A DNA stretch of 64,000 bases. Origin: Gossypium raimondii. Taxonomy: Eukaryota > Streptophyta > Magnoliopsida > Malvales > Malvaceae. Made by a program: the position numbers and the translations under genes. Of this stretch, positions 35,701 to 48,829 are shown piece by piece. The DNA is taken from NCBI RefSeq assembly GCF_025698545.1, contig NC_068569.1, forward strand, positions 6,200,001-6,264,000. Reading direction: 5' to 3'. The notes under the pieces were generated by a model. That model ran no database searches. It worked only from the letters and a program-made list of their open reading frames with translations, and was not told where the DNA came from. How positions within the stretch are numbered: the stretch's first letter is position 1; every line of letters starts with the position of its first letter.

Positions 35701-36283
35701 TTTTGCAACATATGCTTATGATTTTGATTTCGCTAATAATGTTGGATTTTCCAGGTAATTACTCATTACAATTTCTTTCTTTGGCTGCCACAGTCAATAT
35801 TACTAGTATTTTTTATTGTTGAATCTGATGGACATACATTCTGGACTATTTTGCTCTAGAATGCAGGGACTTCATCTGGCATAGAATCTTATAGCTTAGT
35901 ATTCTACTTTCTTTGAGTTCTCTTGATTCAATAAAATATATTCATTATGCTCAGATTCGTAATATGTAAATTGCTACAGATTATACAATGTTATTATGAT
36001 TATATTTTTTTTCTCATTGTATTAGTTTCTTGCCTGCACCAGATGGGCCCACCTAAATGCTTGAAACATGCTCCCTTTAAGTGTTTTGTGGTTGTGCTAC
36101 TTTTTTTGTTGATAGCAATTTGTGGAGCGTTACTGTTATATTATTTCGATATTTTAATCTCCTTTTTCCTTTGCAGACATTCTTCTGAACTACCTATAGT
36201 GCAGATTGCATTTCAGTACACTGTTGTTGTGCCCCGAGGAACTCTCGAGTTTAGGATTGGTGTCTTCTAGTAGGTATATTGGA

Positions 36284-36649
36284 TATTCTGTTCTTAAATT
36301 ACTCTTGCCAGATTTGAGCTTTACAATCAAACTGTGAACTGTTTCATTCCTGATGACATGGATATAAGCTCATCTGCATGATCAAGGACTGTGACTGGTT
36401 TATTATCATTCATATCTAAATCTTCTTGAAGTCCAAATTATTGAGCTTTACAATCAAACTGTGAACTGTTTCATTCCTGATGACATGGATATAGGCTCAT
36501 TCTGTTCTTAAATTACTCTTGCCAGATTTGAGCTTTACAATCAAACTGTGAACTGTTTCATTCCTGATGTCATGGATATAGGCTCATCTGCATGATCAAG
36601 GACTGTGACTGGTTTATTATCATTCATGTCTAAATCTTCTTGAAGTCCA
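36284..36649 (+). repeat. Nested duplication in intron 10 of the SEC23-like gene
   Basis: A block of about 151 bp (36284-36435, starting ATTCTGTTCTTAAATTACTC) is repeated at 36499-36649, and a 57-bp part of it (GAGCTTTACAATCAAACTG...) stands between them at 36443-36499. The copies differ at only a few positions. Confidence 0.9.
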
Positions 36650-37220
36650 TAATCGACATATTTTCTACTGGGAGCTATTTTTGGGCTGATATGATATATT
36701 TTTATTCAGAGGCAAGCATTCTCTTAAACGACAACTTAGAATACGAACCCTGCAGTATGGAACAGCTCAAAATCTTAATGACCTTTATGATAGTGTTGAT
36801 CCTGAACCGGTTCTATCTTTACTTGTTCACACGGTCTGCCTTCTTTCTTTCCATCTCTTCCAGACGTGTATGCTTATGCATTTTATTTCCAAGTACCATC
36901 TCTAATTATTTATATGCATAATGTTCTAAAGGTTATATTAGCCTCTTTGGAGCAAGGAGTTAGAGAGGGCAGGATGTTGCCTCACGATTGGCTAGTAATC
37001 CTCACAGCTAAATATAATGAAGCTTTTAAACATATCCAATACAAGAATGGAAGTAGTTCAATCACTGCTCTGATGGATGTTACATTCTCACAATGCCCAC
37101 AACTACAACCTTTGGCTCGCTTGGTTTTTGCCTTGCTTAGAAATCCCCTTCTGCGCTTCCATGAAGAAGGTGTTCACCCTGACTACCGAATTTACCTGCA
37201 ATGTCTTTTCAGGTATATGC

Positions 37221-40200
37221 TGTAACAGCTCGATTTTGGGTCTAGTCGGAATAGTGGTTTCGGGACCACAAATCCAACGAGGAAAAATTTATTTTAAAAT
37301 TATGACATGGGTTGCATTATGATAGGAAGGTTGCATGAAAATACTGATATGAAAATTTTATCGATTTTGTGATTAATTAAGTAAAGGACCTATTTGTATA
37401 AAATGTAGAAATTGAACTCTAGAAGTTAGAAGGGTTAAATAGTTATGAAATTCAAAACTAGAGGTCCTTATATGGTAAATAGACTATCAATCAAAAGATG
37501 ATAGATTTTATGGATGAATCATCCATGGAATTTGAGAAAAGAAAAGGACTAAATTGAAATTTGGGGAAATTAAAAGATGATAATTAATTACATGGACATA
37601 TCATCTTTTCTATCATCTTCTTCCCCAAAATTTACATGGAAACCCTAGGAGAGAGAGAAGAAACTTTCTTGGCATAAATTGGTAACTAATCATGTCCCAT
37701 TTTAATAATTTTATATTTTTAGATCGAGATAACATGTTCTCTTTATTTTGACGATTTATTTGAAAATTTATCAAGGTATGGAAATTGTGTCATGGATGAA
37801 CATGCTGAAAATTGAAAATTTATGATAGAAAATGAAAGGTTGTTAGTAAATAAACAACTTTTACAAAGTGATTTTGGGTGAAATTGAGATTTAGGAACTA
37901 AATGGTAAACTTGTGAAATTCAAAAGAAAATTTTGATTTTTGTGAAATCTATGAACTGTTATAAATACATATGAACTTCGTTTAGGCTTGAAAAGGGGAT
38001 TGAATTTCATGAATTTCATTTTTCGAGCCTAAGGACAAAATATGAATTAATGAAAAGTTTAGGGGCGAAAATGTAATTTTTCCAAATAATGATTTTTGAA
38101 CTAAATTGAATAATGTGAGTGTTAAATAAATTAAATGTATTGTTATAAATCAAGAAAGACAAGAAATTAACCTTAATCGATAAAAAGAAAAGTGAGAAAA
38201 AATGAAATTATGAAAGAGTACATTTAGCAACAAAACAGTTTAGACAACAACAACTGTGTGACTTTAAAAATTCACCAAAAATGGTGGAAATTAAATTAGA
38301 GGCTGAATAATATATGAAATTGAAGCTGAATGAGTCTATTTTCACATAAAAGAAACAGAGCAAGCAAAAGAGTTATATATTTTGAGATATTTGAAGTTTA
38401 GTTAGACAGAATCAGAATGAGTTTGGAAAATTGTAAAAAATTTACAAAAATAATTATGGGATAAAGTTTATATGTTTAGAATCCTCAGTGAATCTATTTT
38501 CAAGAGAAACAAACGGAAACAATATCCAAAATTTGTACAATGAGATAATTAATTTTTAGTAAAGAGAGGTTAGAGCTGTCGAGCAGTGAAACAAGGGAAA
38601 CTTTAAAAAATAAGCTGTACTACTTGGATAAACCAAAAATTCTGAAAATTTTATGGTAAGAAGATATGTGAATCTAGTTTTAGGAAAAATTAACGGATCT
38701 TAATTTGAAACTCTGTAGCTCGAGATATAAATAAATTAGTAACTTTGACTCAGATAGACAACTTGAATTTACATATAGGAAAATAATGATAGTATGGAAA
38801 ATGTTGTTTAAATGTGTTATACACATTAAGGATATGAAATGGAGAGGAGGAGGTGGAAAATTGGGAAAATATATGAATGATTTGTGTATAATTGGTCATA
38901 TGCTTGATTATAATTGATAAACGATGAAATAGAAATGATGCTTATATTTGTGCATTATTGGTCATGGTTTAAGCTCATGTGTGAAAATAAAGTTTCATAA
39001 TATGTATGTATGGTATATTCGGTATATGATTTGACATGAAGTAATGTCATGAATGGTTCATGAATTAACACATGTTGATAAGTATGATACATGAATAAAT
39101 GTTGTGCTCATCCATGCTTATAATGCTTATATTATATGTGTATTAGGCTTTGGCCAAGTAGTGGTTGGATTATGCCACGTTAAATTTATAAGTTATGCAT
39201 TGAAATGGTAAGTGCCTAATTGGAAATATGCTTGTAATCATAAAAAAAAGGTGGTAAGGTTTAAATTATATAATCTCTAGTGAAATGGTTTATCATGTGG
39301 TTAGTTCCAAAAAGAGTTATGTTTAAATACACTAACTTGCGATTATGGTCGAATGATATGTTCATATCTTGTGTGATATGCATAGGAAACGAGTGTAGAA
39401 AGGTAATAAAATATTAAGTTTATATGGTTGAAATTTAATGATTATATGTTAATTTCATGAATTATATATTGTATGATGAGATATATTTGTTGATGAATTG
39501 AGAATAAAATAACAATGCGAAAACCAAATAAATAATCAAATTGAGCGGAACGTCGGATTTGAGTACTTCTAATCAGTGACAAGTGATAAGTGGTAGTTTA
39601 GCTACATTTATCTGATCAGTGATAAGTGGTAGCTTTAGCTGCACTTATCTGATCAGTGATAACTGACAAGTGATAAGTGGTAGCTTTAGTTGCACTTATT
39701 TGATCAGTGATAAGTGGTGGCTTAGCTGCACTTATCTGATCGGTGACAAGTGACAAGTGATAAGTGGTAGCTTTACCTACACTTATCTAATCAGTGACAA
39801 CTGATAAATGTGATCCGTGTAAGACCATGGCAGGGCTATGGCTTCGGAAAATGCTAAGTGATCATACGTAAGACTATAGTTATACTATGGCAAAGTGGAA
39901 GTGAAATACTCAATTTTCCGTAACCGTTCCCTACTTTGATTAAGGATGATAAGTGACAAAAGGGCCCAAAAGAATTATAGTAAATGGATAGTGGTAGTGA
40001 ATTTATACTAGGATGATGAGTTGAATTGATATTGTTATTTAAGCTAAATTGATATTTTCATTGTAAAATTGAGAATTTCATAAATGTGTAAATGAATGGT
40101 ACAATCGATAAAGGTTGAGTTAAATGGTAAATACGTATTAAAATTGAACTTAATGTTTTGAATTGTGAACATGAGAAATTTGTGAATTGAATGAAATGGA

Positions 40201-40445
40201 AATGAAGCATTGAATTATTAAGACTTGTAAACTGCATGAATATGTATCGGGTCTTGTAGGTCCTATTTATTATGAATATAATATTTTAAGGATATATTAT
40301 GAAGAATTTTAAAAGCATGTTAATAATTTGAAAGTTTTAATTTAGATGAAGTTTTATAACTCGGTTAAATACATTTACAAGTGTATGTATTCTAATAATG
40401 CCTCGTACCCTATTCCGGTGTTGAATACGGGTAAGGGGTGTTACA
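37221..40445. mobile_element. Solo LTR of a Ty3/gypsy-type retrotransposon, 3.2 kb
   Basis: Begins TGTAACAGCTCG and ends GGGGTGTTACA, the inverted TG..CA boundary of an LTR, and is flanked by the 5-bp duplication TATGC (37216-37220 and 40446-40450). No internal domain or second LTR is present, so this is what is left after recombination between the two LTRs. The length and end sequence suit a long-LTR Ty3/gypsy lineage (Tekay/Del-like is a guess). It sits in intron 12 of the SEC23-like gene. With one LTR its age cannot be estimated from LTR divergence. Confidence 0.85.
39565..39810 (+). repeat. Minisatellite inside the solo LTR
   Basis: About six imperfect units built on GATCAGTGATAAGTGGTAGC followed by TTTAGCTGCACTTATCT, with extra GTGACAAGTGATAAGTG insertions. 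Internal tandem arrays like this are common in long plant LTRs. Confidence 0.85.
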
Positions 40446-41270
40446 TATGCCCTTCACTGCATCCACTTTCAATGGTGCTGTTGAATCTTTTGGAGGCACA
40501 AGCTTTTGAGCCTTTAAATTCACTTAACTAATGGAAGATTTAGTCTTGAAGCTATCTTTAGTATCAATATCATATTGTAAACACATCCTAGCAGATTACT
40601 TGGGAGTTTCACTGACCTCATGTTTTAATGTCCGTCCTTGTTAATTTATATTTGATTATCGCATAAAAATCTTATGGATTTTATCCCGATAATTAACAAT
40701 GAAATATTCTCCCATATACCTGGTGCAGTGCACTGGAACCAAGTTCTCTTCACCGTGCTATCTATCCAATGCTAACATCGTATTCGACACCAGATAAACC
40801 TGCTTATCCTCGGCACTCACTCAGTCGTGCTGCTTTGATCTCGAGCGGGAGTCCAATATTTTTCCTTGATGCATTTGCAACTCTAATTGTCTTCTACTCA
40901 TCTACCGCAGACCCTAGCCTTCCTTTTCCTCCACCCCATGACTGTAAGTTATTTTATCATTTGTTAGTGCTTTCCCACTTACTTAGAAGTTGATTCTTAA
41001 GAGTTGAACTGGAAGTTTATCAGCTGTGATTTCTTCTGAGGCAAATAATTCTTATCGGGTTTGTTGCGGTCTACGATTAACAAATTGAAACAAGACCGCT
41101 GTATTACACCCAAACTTGTTTTTATCTGGGGAGGGCAGGATGATGCCACAGTGTTTGAGAACTATCTTATCGAGGAGCAGGATGTGGATGGAAGTGGCCT
41201 AACCAGTGTCATGGGCTTTGTTTCCTTCCTTGAAGATATCCCCCAAAGCGTGTTGGAGTACATGAAATAG

Positions 41271-42500
41271 AAGATTTTGACCGGTTCTGTAATTTGATCC
41301 CTGTGCAAATAGAAATATACAATTGGCTAGAGGCAGATGAATCAGCAGACAAGGAATGGCTAAATGCTGACATGGACTTTTTTTTGTAGTTCAGCTCTCT
41401 TTGGTTAAAGAAGATAGAGGTGTCTCGTACACCATTTTTGAAATGAGCGGTTGTTGTCATTGTTTATACAGGTATGTTCATTTTTTTTCTTCAAAGTCCT
41501 CGTTTTTATGTTCTAATACCTATCGAATATAGGTGTCAACATGAGTACTTAACAAAAAGTCCGGGTTACATGGATCATTGTACTTATTCCCTTGTTCATT
41601 ACCAAATTCTAGTACTCCCCAAACCTAATGGCTGGAGTTGGTATTAGAGTTTAATTTGTAAAACATAGATAGATGTAGGCATTGAGAAACCATTTTTTTG
41701 GTTAGAACATCAAATACATATGAACCAAGCGGTGGTAGTTGGTGTGGCATTTTTGTTCATGTTGATTGAGAATCAAAGGCAATTGGAGTTTTTAATTTGT
41801 AATTTCCATGGAACCCCCGCTTCAAATTTCTAGTGAACTGCTTGTATTCTTTGTAAGTAGGATATTGGATTATTAGATTAGATATTGTATTAAAATGACA
41901 CAATATAAATATAAGAATATGTAAAAATCTATAATTACAAATTGCAAATATATCTGAACTTAGACAGAATCTACTTATAAAAGTTGCATGAAGACAATAT
42001 GTACACATAATTTGTCAAATATTCTATCAATAAAATTCGTACAATTTTCTTTTTCAAGTATGGAAATCTGAATGATTTAAGATATGCGATTGCATATTAA
42101 ATCTTGGTTCAAATTAATTAATAAACTTTTACATGTTTTATTGTTTTATGCGTGAAAAGTTCCAGTTGTTATAATCATATCTCTGAAATTTTGACCAAAA
42201 GAAGATTCCGCTTATAGTAAATATGAATAATTTCTCAAAGTTCTCAACCGCTAAAATCCCTTTAGTTTTATCAAGAGGAGATCGTAACATTAAAAAGATA
42301 TGATTAAATTAAACCTTAACAATTACATATTTTATTTTTTTTAAATAATATTTTTCTTTCAAAAAAAAAAATCATGTCACACATGTAATTGTTTATTTTA
42401 CAAAAGCAGCTTAAACAAATTCATACGTGAGACTGAACCAACGAAAACAGGACGCTGGACTAATCGGCCTTAAAAAGAGAGAAAAAAACAAACAAACAAA
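41271..42500. other. 3' flank of the SEC23-like gene and upstream spacer
   Basis: The first few hundred bases look like the old 3' UTR. The rest is AT-rich with no gene. The promoter of the hnRNP gene lies in the last part. Confidence 0.45.
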
Positions 42501-44300
42501 CGGCCTTTCCAATTATTTCAATTGCATCCATAAAGCTCAGGCCTTTTCTCTCTCAACTATCGAAGGTTTCTTACTTTCTTAGATATTTTTCCCTCCATCT
42601 ACAGCTCTGGTATTTTTTTCTCTCTCCAAACCCATTTATTGAACTGTTCCTATTTTTTGCTTCTTTCTCGACATAAATAATGTTTCCATTTTGGGTTTAT
42701 CTTTTTCGCTCTTTTCGTTTAATGCATGACCGATTATATTGTTGAACTCCAATGGCGTTGTCAATATTTTGAACTTTTAGTGGGATAAAGTGTTCTATAT
42801 TCGATTAATTTAATATTTTGGTTGTTTAAAATTTTTTCTCAAAATGAGGAATTCTGCATATTACGTGTAAAAAGAACTGGGTTTAGTTGCAAAAGAGTTT
42901 GCTAGTTGAGGCTTTGTATCCATTTACATTCTTTTCTACAAAGATCTGTTGAAATATGCAACAATTTTTCTTCAAATGACAGTTTTTGCTAGGGAAGAGA
43001 ATGTATGTAGGGCTAAGTTCTTAATTAGCATACTGGAAACAGATTCTTAGATTTCAGTTTTGTTTATTTTTCCCTCTTCTATTTTGTTCAGAAATTCATT
43101 TTTTTTCTCTTGAATTCAGTAAGAGTACTGTAATAAATAAATAGATAAATCCTAAACTAGTTATAAGATAATCCTTAATCAGTGATTAAAGGCACCGCTT
43201 ACATGACCCATTATCTGTTTCCTGGTAACCTTGAAGAGTGGGAGTTGGTGTTTCTTCAGTTTGTTGAATGGCATCCACTCTATTTTTGTTGAGTTATGAA
43301 TAGGTGTTGATTTTGTGGGTCAAAACATGGAAATATGGACCACGAGCTGTCTGGTTGTCTTATGGCCATGTGAAGATGATTTGTAAATTGGGTGTCAGAA
43401 ACCTAAAATATTGTTTAATGCAACATTTTGATACTAGTTTTGTGTTAAGGCAGAATTACATTCTAGAGAATAAGTATGAACTGTCATAGACCTTTTGAAT
43501 AGACTGTGGCATCTTAGTTATAATCGGAGTGGAAGAATGGTGTATTTTATTCCGAAACTTTTATTACTTTTGGTCCATGGTTAATGTTGTTTTACGACAG
43601 GATGTTTGGGGTTGATAGTTTAGTTCATCAAAAAGGAGATTGAAATCTTAAGACTTGTTAGAGAGACCCAAATCTCTTCATGGTTTTTTTATAGAAATAC
43701 TACTTATTCTAGAAACCAATAAAACTACTGAAATAAAAGCACAGCATTAACTAAGGAAAGAAATAAAATCACAACCGAAGCCTTAATTAGAGAATCAAAA
43801 TTAGCAGCCTTTCCTAACATAGATGCACCCCATAACATGTTGCTTGATTTTCCTTGGCATGTTAACCTCTTCTTTTTTTATTTTGTATATCGGAATGAAT
43901 CATGTCTGCTTATATATTTTGGTTTTGTTTTGTCATTTTACTCTACATTTTTATTGAAGCTGGATTAAGCTTAAATATGTCAATATTTTATTTTTGGACA
44001 GCAGCCCTGTCACTCTTTTTCTGATTTGAGCGATTTCATTCCTTGATAGCTTGCACCACTTCTGAAGCCTCTTAATTTTCTTTCTGAAATTTCTTTTGCC
44101 TTCCTTTTCAAATATACTGCTTAATTATTCCTTTGGTGAAAATATTTTAACCTAGCAACTACCTTTGAGACACGGATTCAATTGAGATACATTATCTGAA
44201 ACTCCTTGTAGCTATCATTTTCCTCCCCTCAGTATATGTATACTTCTAGCCTCTGTGCTTTCTTCAGAGTTGCCTTGCAAGCCTGTTTAAATAGATTCAT
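42500..44300 (+). promoter_or_regulatory. 5' leader of the hnRNP-like gene with a long 5' UTR intron
   Basis: CT-rich leader sequence around 42530-42608 ends at a possible donor (CTCTG|GTATTT, 42609/42610). The acceptor TTTCTTCAG at 44267 stands 33 bp ahead of the ATG. A 1.7 kb intron in the 5' UTR is common for plant RNA-binding protein genes and can raise expression. The first exon is inferred. Confidence 0.45.
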
Positions 44301-47300
44301 ATGATGCCAAAGCCTAAGGCACTTACCGCTGCTCAGTCAATGGAATCTAAAGGACCAAGTGAGCCCGAACAGCTTGTTGAGTCTGATGAGAGGGTTGATC
44401 TTGATGAAGACAGTGATCCTGAGGAGACCATGGAAGAAGAGGTGGAGTATGAAGAAGTGGAGGTAGAAGAAGAAGGAGAGGAAGAAATAGAAGAAGAAGA
44501 GGAAGAAGAAGACCTGGATGTCGAAAACGCCAATGGGGCTGATGTTTTTGAGACTAAAGTTGAAGATGGAGATGAAAAGAGGAAGCATGCTGAGCTTCTT
44601 GCTCGTCCTCCTCATGGTTCTGAAGTTTATATTGGAGGCATTCCACATGACGTTTCTCAGGAGGATTTGAAAGGCTTTTGTGAATCGGTTGGAGTAGTTA
44701 CTGAGGTGCTTTTTTATGCTATTTGTGAAGAATATTTAGTTTTTTTTCTTGAGATAAAGACTTACATATCATACTCTATGGCAACAGGTTCGCATTATGA
44801 AAGGTAAAGATTCAACTGAAAACAAGGGATTTGCATTTGTGACCTTTAGAAGTGTAGAATTGGCCTCTAATGCCATTGATGAGCTAAATAATGCGGATTT
44901 TAAGGTAACAAGTCTTCTTGTACATTATGTATATGTTAACATTGTCCAAACTAAAAGTGCTGCATAGCCCTCTTAACCTGAAAGGAACTTACAGATTATT
45001 AGCTGTGATGTATTAACTGTAAAATCTGAGATGAGTAACAATCTCTTATGTTGCACGCATACTATTTTCTCTCTTTTTCTGATAGGTTTGATATTTTCCA
45101 ATTATGTTTCTCTGGTTGCTAATATCTCTCACAGGGTAGAAAAATTAAATGTTCAATGTCCCAGTCAAAGAATCGATTGTTTATTGGTAATATACCTAGA
45201 AGCTGGAAAGAGGAACACCTAAGGAAGGCTTTGTCGGAGGTTGGACCCGGAGTTACTGGTTTGGAATTGGTAAAGGTTAGTTTAATGAACTTGTGTTTTT
45301 CATGGAAGGCTACTGTTTTCTGTTGGTCTCAAAAGGGCTTTTTAGTGGTAATGTATCCTGGCGTATCCATTTTTGTGCTTTCAGGATATGAAGAACTTAA
45401 GTAATAACAGGGGCTTTGCCTTTGTTGAGTATTATAACAATGCATGTGCTGAGTATTCAAGGCAGAAGATGATGAGCCAAGAATTCAGGCTTGGTGATAA
45501 TGCTCCAAATGTGAGCTGGGCTGATCCCAAAAATGCCGATTCTTCTGCTGCTTCTCAGGTATCATTAAGTTGCTCTTTTTCCCTTCCTGGCTTCCTTCAG
45601 TCTTCTTTTCAAGTTTATGGATCCATCCATGGCTGACTGGGTACCATTTTATTCCATATCCCACTCTTTTAAGTTTGAAGCACACACGCTTGCATTTTTG
45701 CGTATCATCTGCATTGTTAACTTAGAAACATCTCATATAAAGTAATCACCTTCTCTATTAGCTCTTCCTAACTGAGGGCCATTGGCCGTTTCTTTCTGTG
45801 CAAGGAGAAAAGGTGTGTGTCTGTTAGGGGAGGCATGGGGAAAATTGACTAAATAGTTGTTTATCTCATATCTTTTGCTAGAGGTGAGCGATGGCAGTTG
45901 GCACAAATTAGGTTACTTCATTTTGACCTGGATTTCATGGGTTCAAGTAACAGAAACAGCCTCTTCACAAGTGACTGTAAGCTGTGTACATCTGGCCCTC
46001 TCCAAACCCCATAATGCGGGACTCTCTCACACTGGGCTGTCCCTTGTCTTTGATAGCTTTAGAAACTGTTAATTTCTTTGTCCTGTTCTATGTCATTGCA
46101 TGATCATTTCCTATGCCAAGTATTTCCTCCACATAGGTGAATCACTTTTCCTTTCTGGTGGTCATTACCTTGATTGGAATTTATTTTTTTGTGTCTTCCT
46201 AATCATATTTTGGAATTGTTAATCTGAAGTTAGCCTACCTTAAGCAGGTGAAAGCAATTTATGTAAAGAACTTGCCAAAGGATGTCACACAAGATCAGTT
46301 AAAGAAGCTATTTGAACATCATGGGAAGATCACGAAAGTGGTTCTACCTCCTGCAAAACCTGGACAAGAGAGAAATAGAATCGCTTTTGTTCATTTTGCA
46401 GAGAGAACTTGTGCCATGAAAGCTCTGAACGACTCAGAAAAATATGAACTGGATGGTGATTACTGAATTCTTATCCTTTTCGCACTTGTATTTTCTAAAT
46501 CTAATCTTGAGTTTTATTATTCTGTTTTTCAGGTCAAGTTGTGGAATGTTCTCTTGCAAAGCCACTAACAGATCAAAAGACTCCTGGGGGTTCAAGTTCT
46601 CAGAATTCACGTTTTCTTCCTAATTATCCACCTCACGTTGGGTATGGTCTTGTCGGGGGTGCCTATGGTACTCTAGGTCCAGGATATGGTGTTGCAGGCC
46701 TTGCACAGGTGAGAGATTTTTCTCTGCATGTACCAATGCATGTATGACTGCTTCTATATCTTCATTATTTTTTCTCAATACCCTGCATGTGATAATTAAT
46801 TTTCATTTTCAACCTCTGCATTTGACCTATGCATGTCGATTATATCCTTGTTAGTTATTCAATCTTGCCCCGTGGCTTATCACTGTGTTTTTTTTTGTTG
46901 CTGTGCTTTGGTCTGAACCCAATCTTTATCTAGTTTAGTTTAAAAGAATCATCATCATTACAGTTACAGTCTCAGTGAAGTAGGTTCTTTGGATGATATA
47001 TTGGATGTGGTCCTACATTTGGCATTTATTGTTAAAAGCTCTATGTTTTTGAAGTCTTGATCTTGTTTTAGATCGGTTTTGCTTTTGTATACAAGGGTTT
47101 TTGCCTCCAGAGAGAAAATACATTTAAAAATCTTTACCTGCATCTTGTTTCCAATTGGATGGCTATAATTGCTTGAAGAAACGGGGAAAGAGTTAGATTG
47201 ACCTTTTACCTCCAATTCCCACATGATGGATGTATTTAATTGTTTTCATGTTAATTTTCATCGTTGAACATAGTTATAGATGTAATGAACAGCGTGTTTT

Positions 47301-48115
47301 GTGGTGCCTGTCAAGATCAACACAATGTTAGATAATAGAATGCTCTCAATCTCCTTAGCATCATTATGTTTACTCGTTTCATGAGTTACCAAGATTTAAT
47401 CTGATATAAGAATTTATGTCACCTACAGCCATTAATCTATGGAAGTGGACCAAGTCCAACTGGCATGTCAATGATGCCAATGCTTCTACCTGATGGCCGC
47501 ATTGGATATGTTCTGTAAGTTCAATATGACTGTTTTCTTTTCAATATTATGAACTTTTAAAAGCTATTTCCATAAATGTTTGGTCAATGTCATATAAAAT
47601 GACCATGAGTGGACTTGCCTATTGGTTTCTGAAAGCGAAGAGCCAATTGGCAATGGATTTGTATTTGTTGAGGAACATACCTAGATTGAATTGGTTAGCA
47701 TTTTCTTTAGGGGTCTTTAACTGATGCAGGGAACATTGATGAAAAAGAAAAAGAAAAAGAAAAATCCAATGTAAAAGAACTAAACACTTTGTCTCATCTG
47801 AATGTCTAAACATGATTTATCATAATCAGTAAACAGAAAAGGAGTTTTATTTCCTTTTCTTCTGGTTTTTTATTCTCTTTGTTTTTTTGGTAATTTTCAT
47901 GCCGAAAAAGATTATACTTCAGTGACATTTTATTGTTGTAATCTTATAGTAGGATATACCTAATGATTTTAAACCATTTATCGTCCTATTAACGCAGGCA
48001 ACAACCAGAAGCTCAACTTCGAAGCCCACCTCCACATCAGAGAAATAGTAAAGATAGTGGGAGTTCAAACAGGGGGAAACACAGCAACGATGGCCGGTGG
48101 TATCGCCCCTATTGA
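44301..48115 (+). CDS. hnRNP R/Q-like RNA-binding protein with three RRMs (474 aa, LIF2-type)
   Basis: Eight coding exons: 44301-44705, 44788-44904, 45135-45275, 45385-45558, 46248-46455, 46533-46708, 47429-47514, 47998-48115, all in phase. Order of parts: an acidic N-terminus (Glu/Asp-rich, about residues 23-75), RRM1 (RNP2 VYIGGI at 109, RNP1 KGFAFVTF at about 148), RRM2 (LFIGNI at about 189, RGFAFVEY at about 230), RRM3 (IYVKNL at about 283, NRIAFVHF at about 322), a Gly/Tyr/Pro-rich part and a C-terminus ending GRWYRPY. This matches plant hnRNP R/Q proteins such as LHP1-INTERACTING FACTOR 2 in domain order and length. These are nuclear RNA-binding proteins that act in RNA processing and in chromatin control with the Polycomb partner LHP1. 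The gene has strong splice sites and no disruption. Confidence 0.92.
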
Positions 48116-48829
48116 GTGTTTATTATATTAGGTTGCTTCTGTGGTAGATGGAGGGTGTATTTAAGCATTCCCCGGCAGTGATCAGTGACTGTTATAAACC
48201 AAACTATGATTGTCAATGAAAAAAATACACTTCATTTGATGATTCTGTCATATTTGGTATCTTTATTAATGAGTCAAGCAAGAACATTTAGCTCTGAGGC
48301 TTAATATTTTATTCCGATATAGTAATTATGTTATTTTTTGTGCAATCTGGTACCGTATTTAATAAAAATTAAATGTTTTGGTATCCAAATATAATGGAAC
48401 TAATAATTTTAGTATTCAACTGAAGTTTTTAAGGTTGATTTGAAGAAAATTAATTATTAATATTATTATTTAATTATGAATTTTTCATCATATATAACTT
48501 AAATTCAAATTAAACATTAAAAATTAACTTGGTTATGTGTAATTTTTATCAAATAGTGTACCATAAACTTAAATTCCAAGTTATGTAATATGTATTAAGA
48601 TTTTTTTTTTTTTTTTTGCCCTTGAAGAATTGGGTTTAATTTGAGGGGAAAAAACAGGAGTACCAAACGAACCATGAAATCCATTGAAGTTAGCTAAGGT
48701 AACTCAAAAAGAGAAAGGTTGCGATCCAAACATGGATTTACAGCAATCTCAAAGGGAAATGAAAAATATATGGAAACACTAAATGGGGATTACAATTCCC
48801 ATTTTACCAACAATATTATTCTTGATTAA
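48116..48829. other. Spacer between convergent genes
   Basis: 3' UTRs of the hnRNP gene (+) and the histone-fold gene (-), with a T18 tract near 48601-48618. Nothing coding. Confidence 0.5.

Larger units (their letters stand above)
32930..41270 (+). pseudogene. SEC23/SEC24-family COPII-like protein gene, with several inactivating lesions
   Basis: Fourteen exons follow the family order: 32930-33257, 33346-33411, 34078-34131, 34255-34385, 34672-34858, 34980-35125, 35204-35358, 35494-35575, about 35644-35754, 36177-36273, 36710-36833, 36932-37212, 40729-40943, 41059-41270. The product resembles Arabidopsis At2g27460: a zf-Sec23/Sec24 finger (CESC, then CSLC 18 residues on), the vWA-like trunk (YVAAVDLS, MGGRGFG, NEYTDLASLKFLSIESGGSLF), the beta-sandwich, helical and gelsolin-like parts (HDWLVILTAKYNEAF, VFENYLIEEQDVDGSGLTSV). 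Visible damage: TAG at 33354-33356 where a Ser codon is expected; loss of about 50 bases in exon 4 with frame change; exon 5 acceptor reading TG (34670-34671); exon 9 acceptor and first codons not found; a short frame change in exon 10 before 36266; exon 14 acceptor GG. Intron 12 contains a solo LTR. Each lesion is judged against remembered family sequence. Such proteins help form COPII vesicles at the ER. Confidence 0.85.

Noticed and set aside
44333-44648. Ser-rich and Phe-rich minus-strand frames
   Set aside because: Shadows of the acidic GAA/GAG-rich first exon of the hnRNP-like gene.
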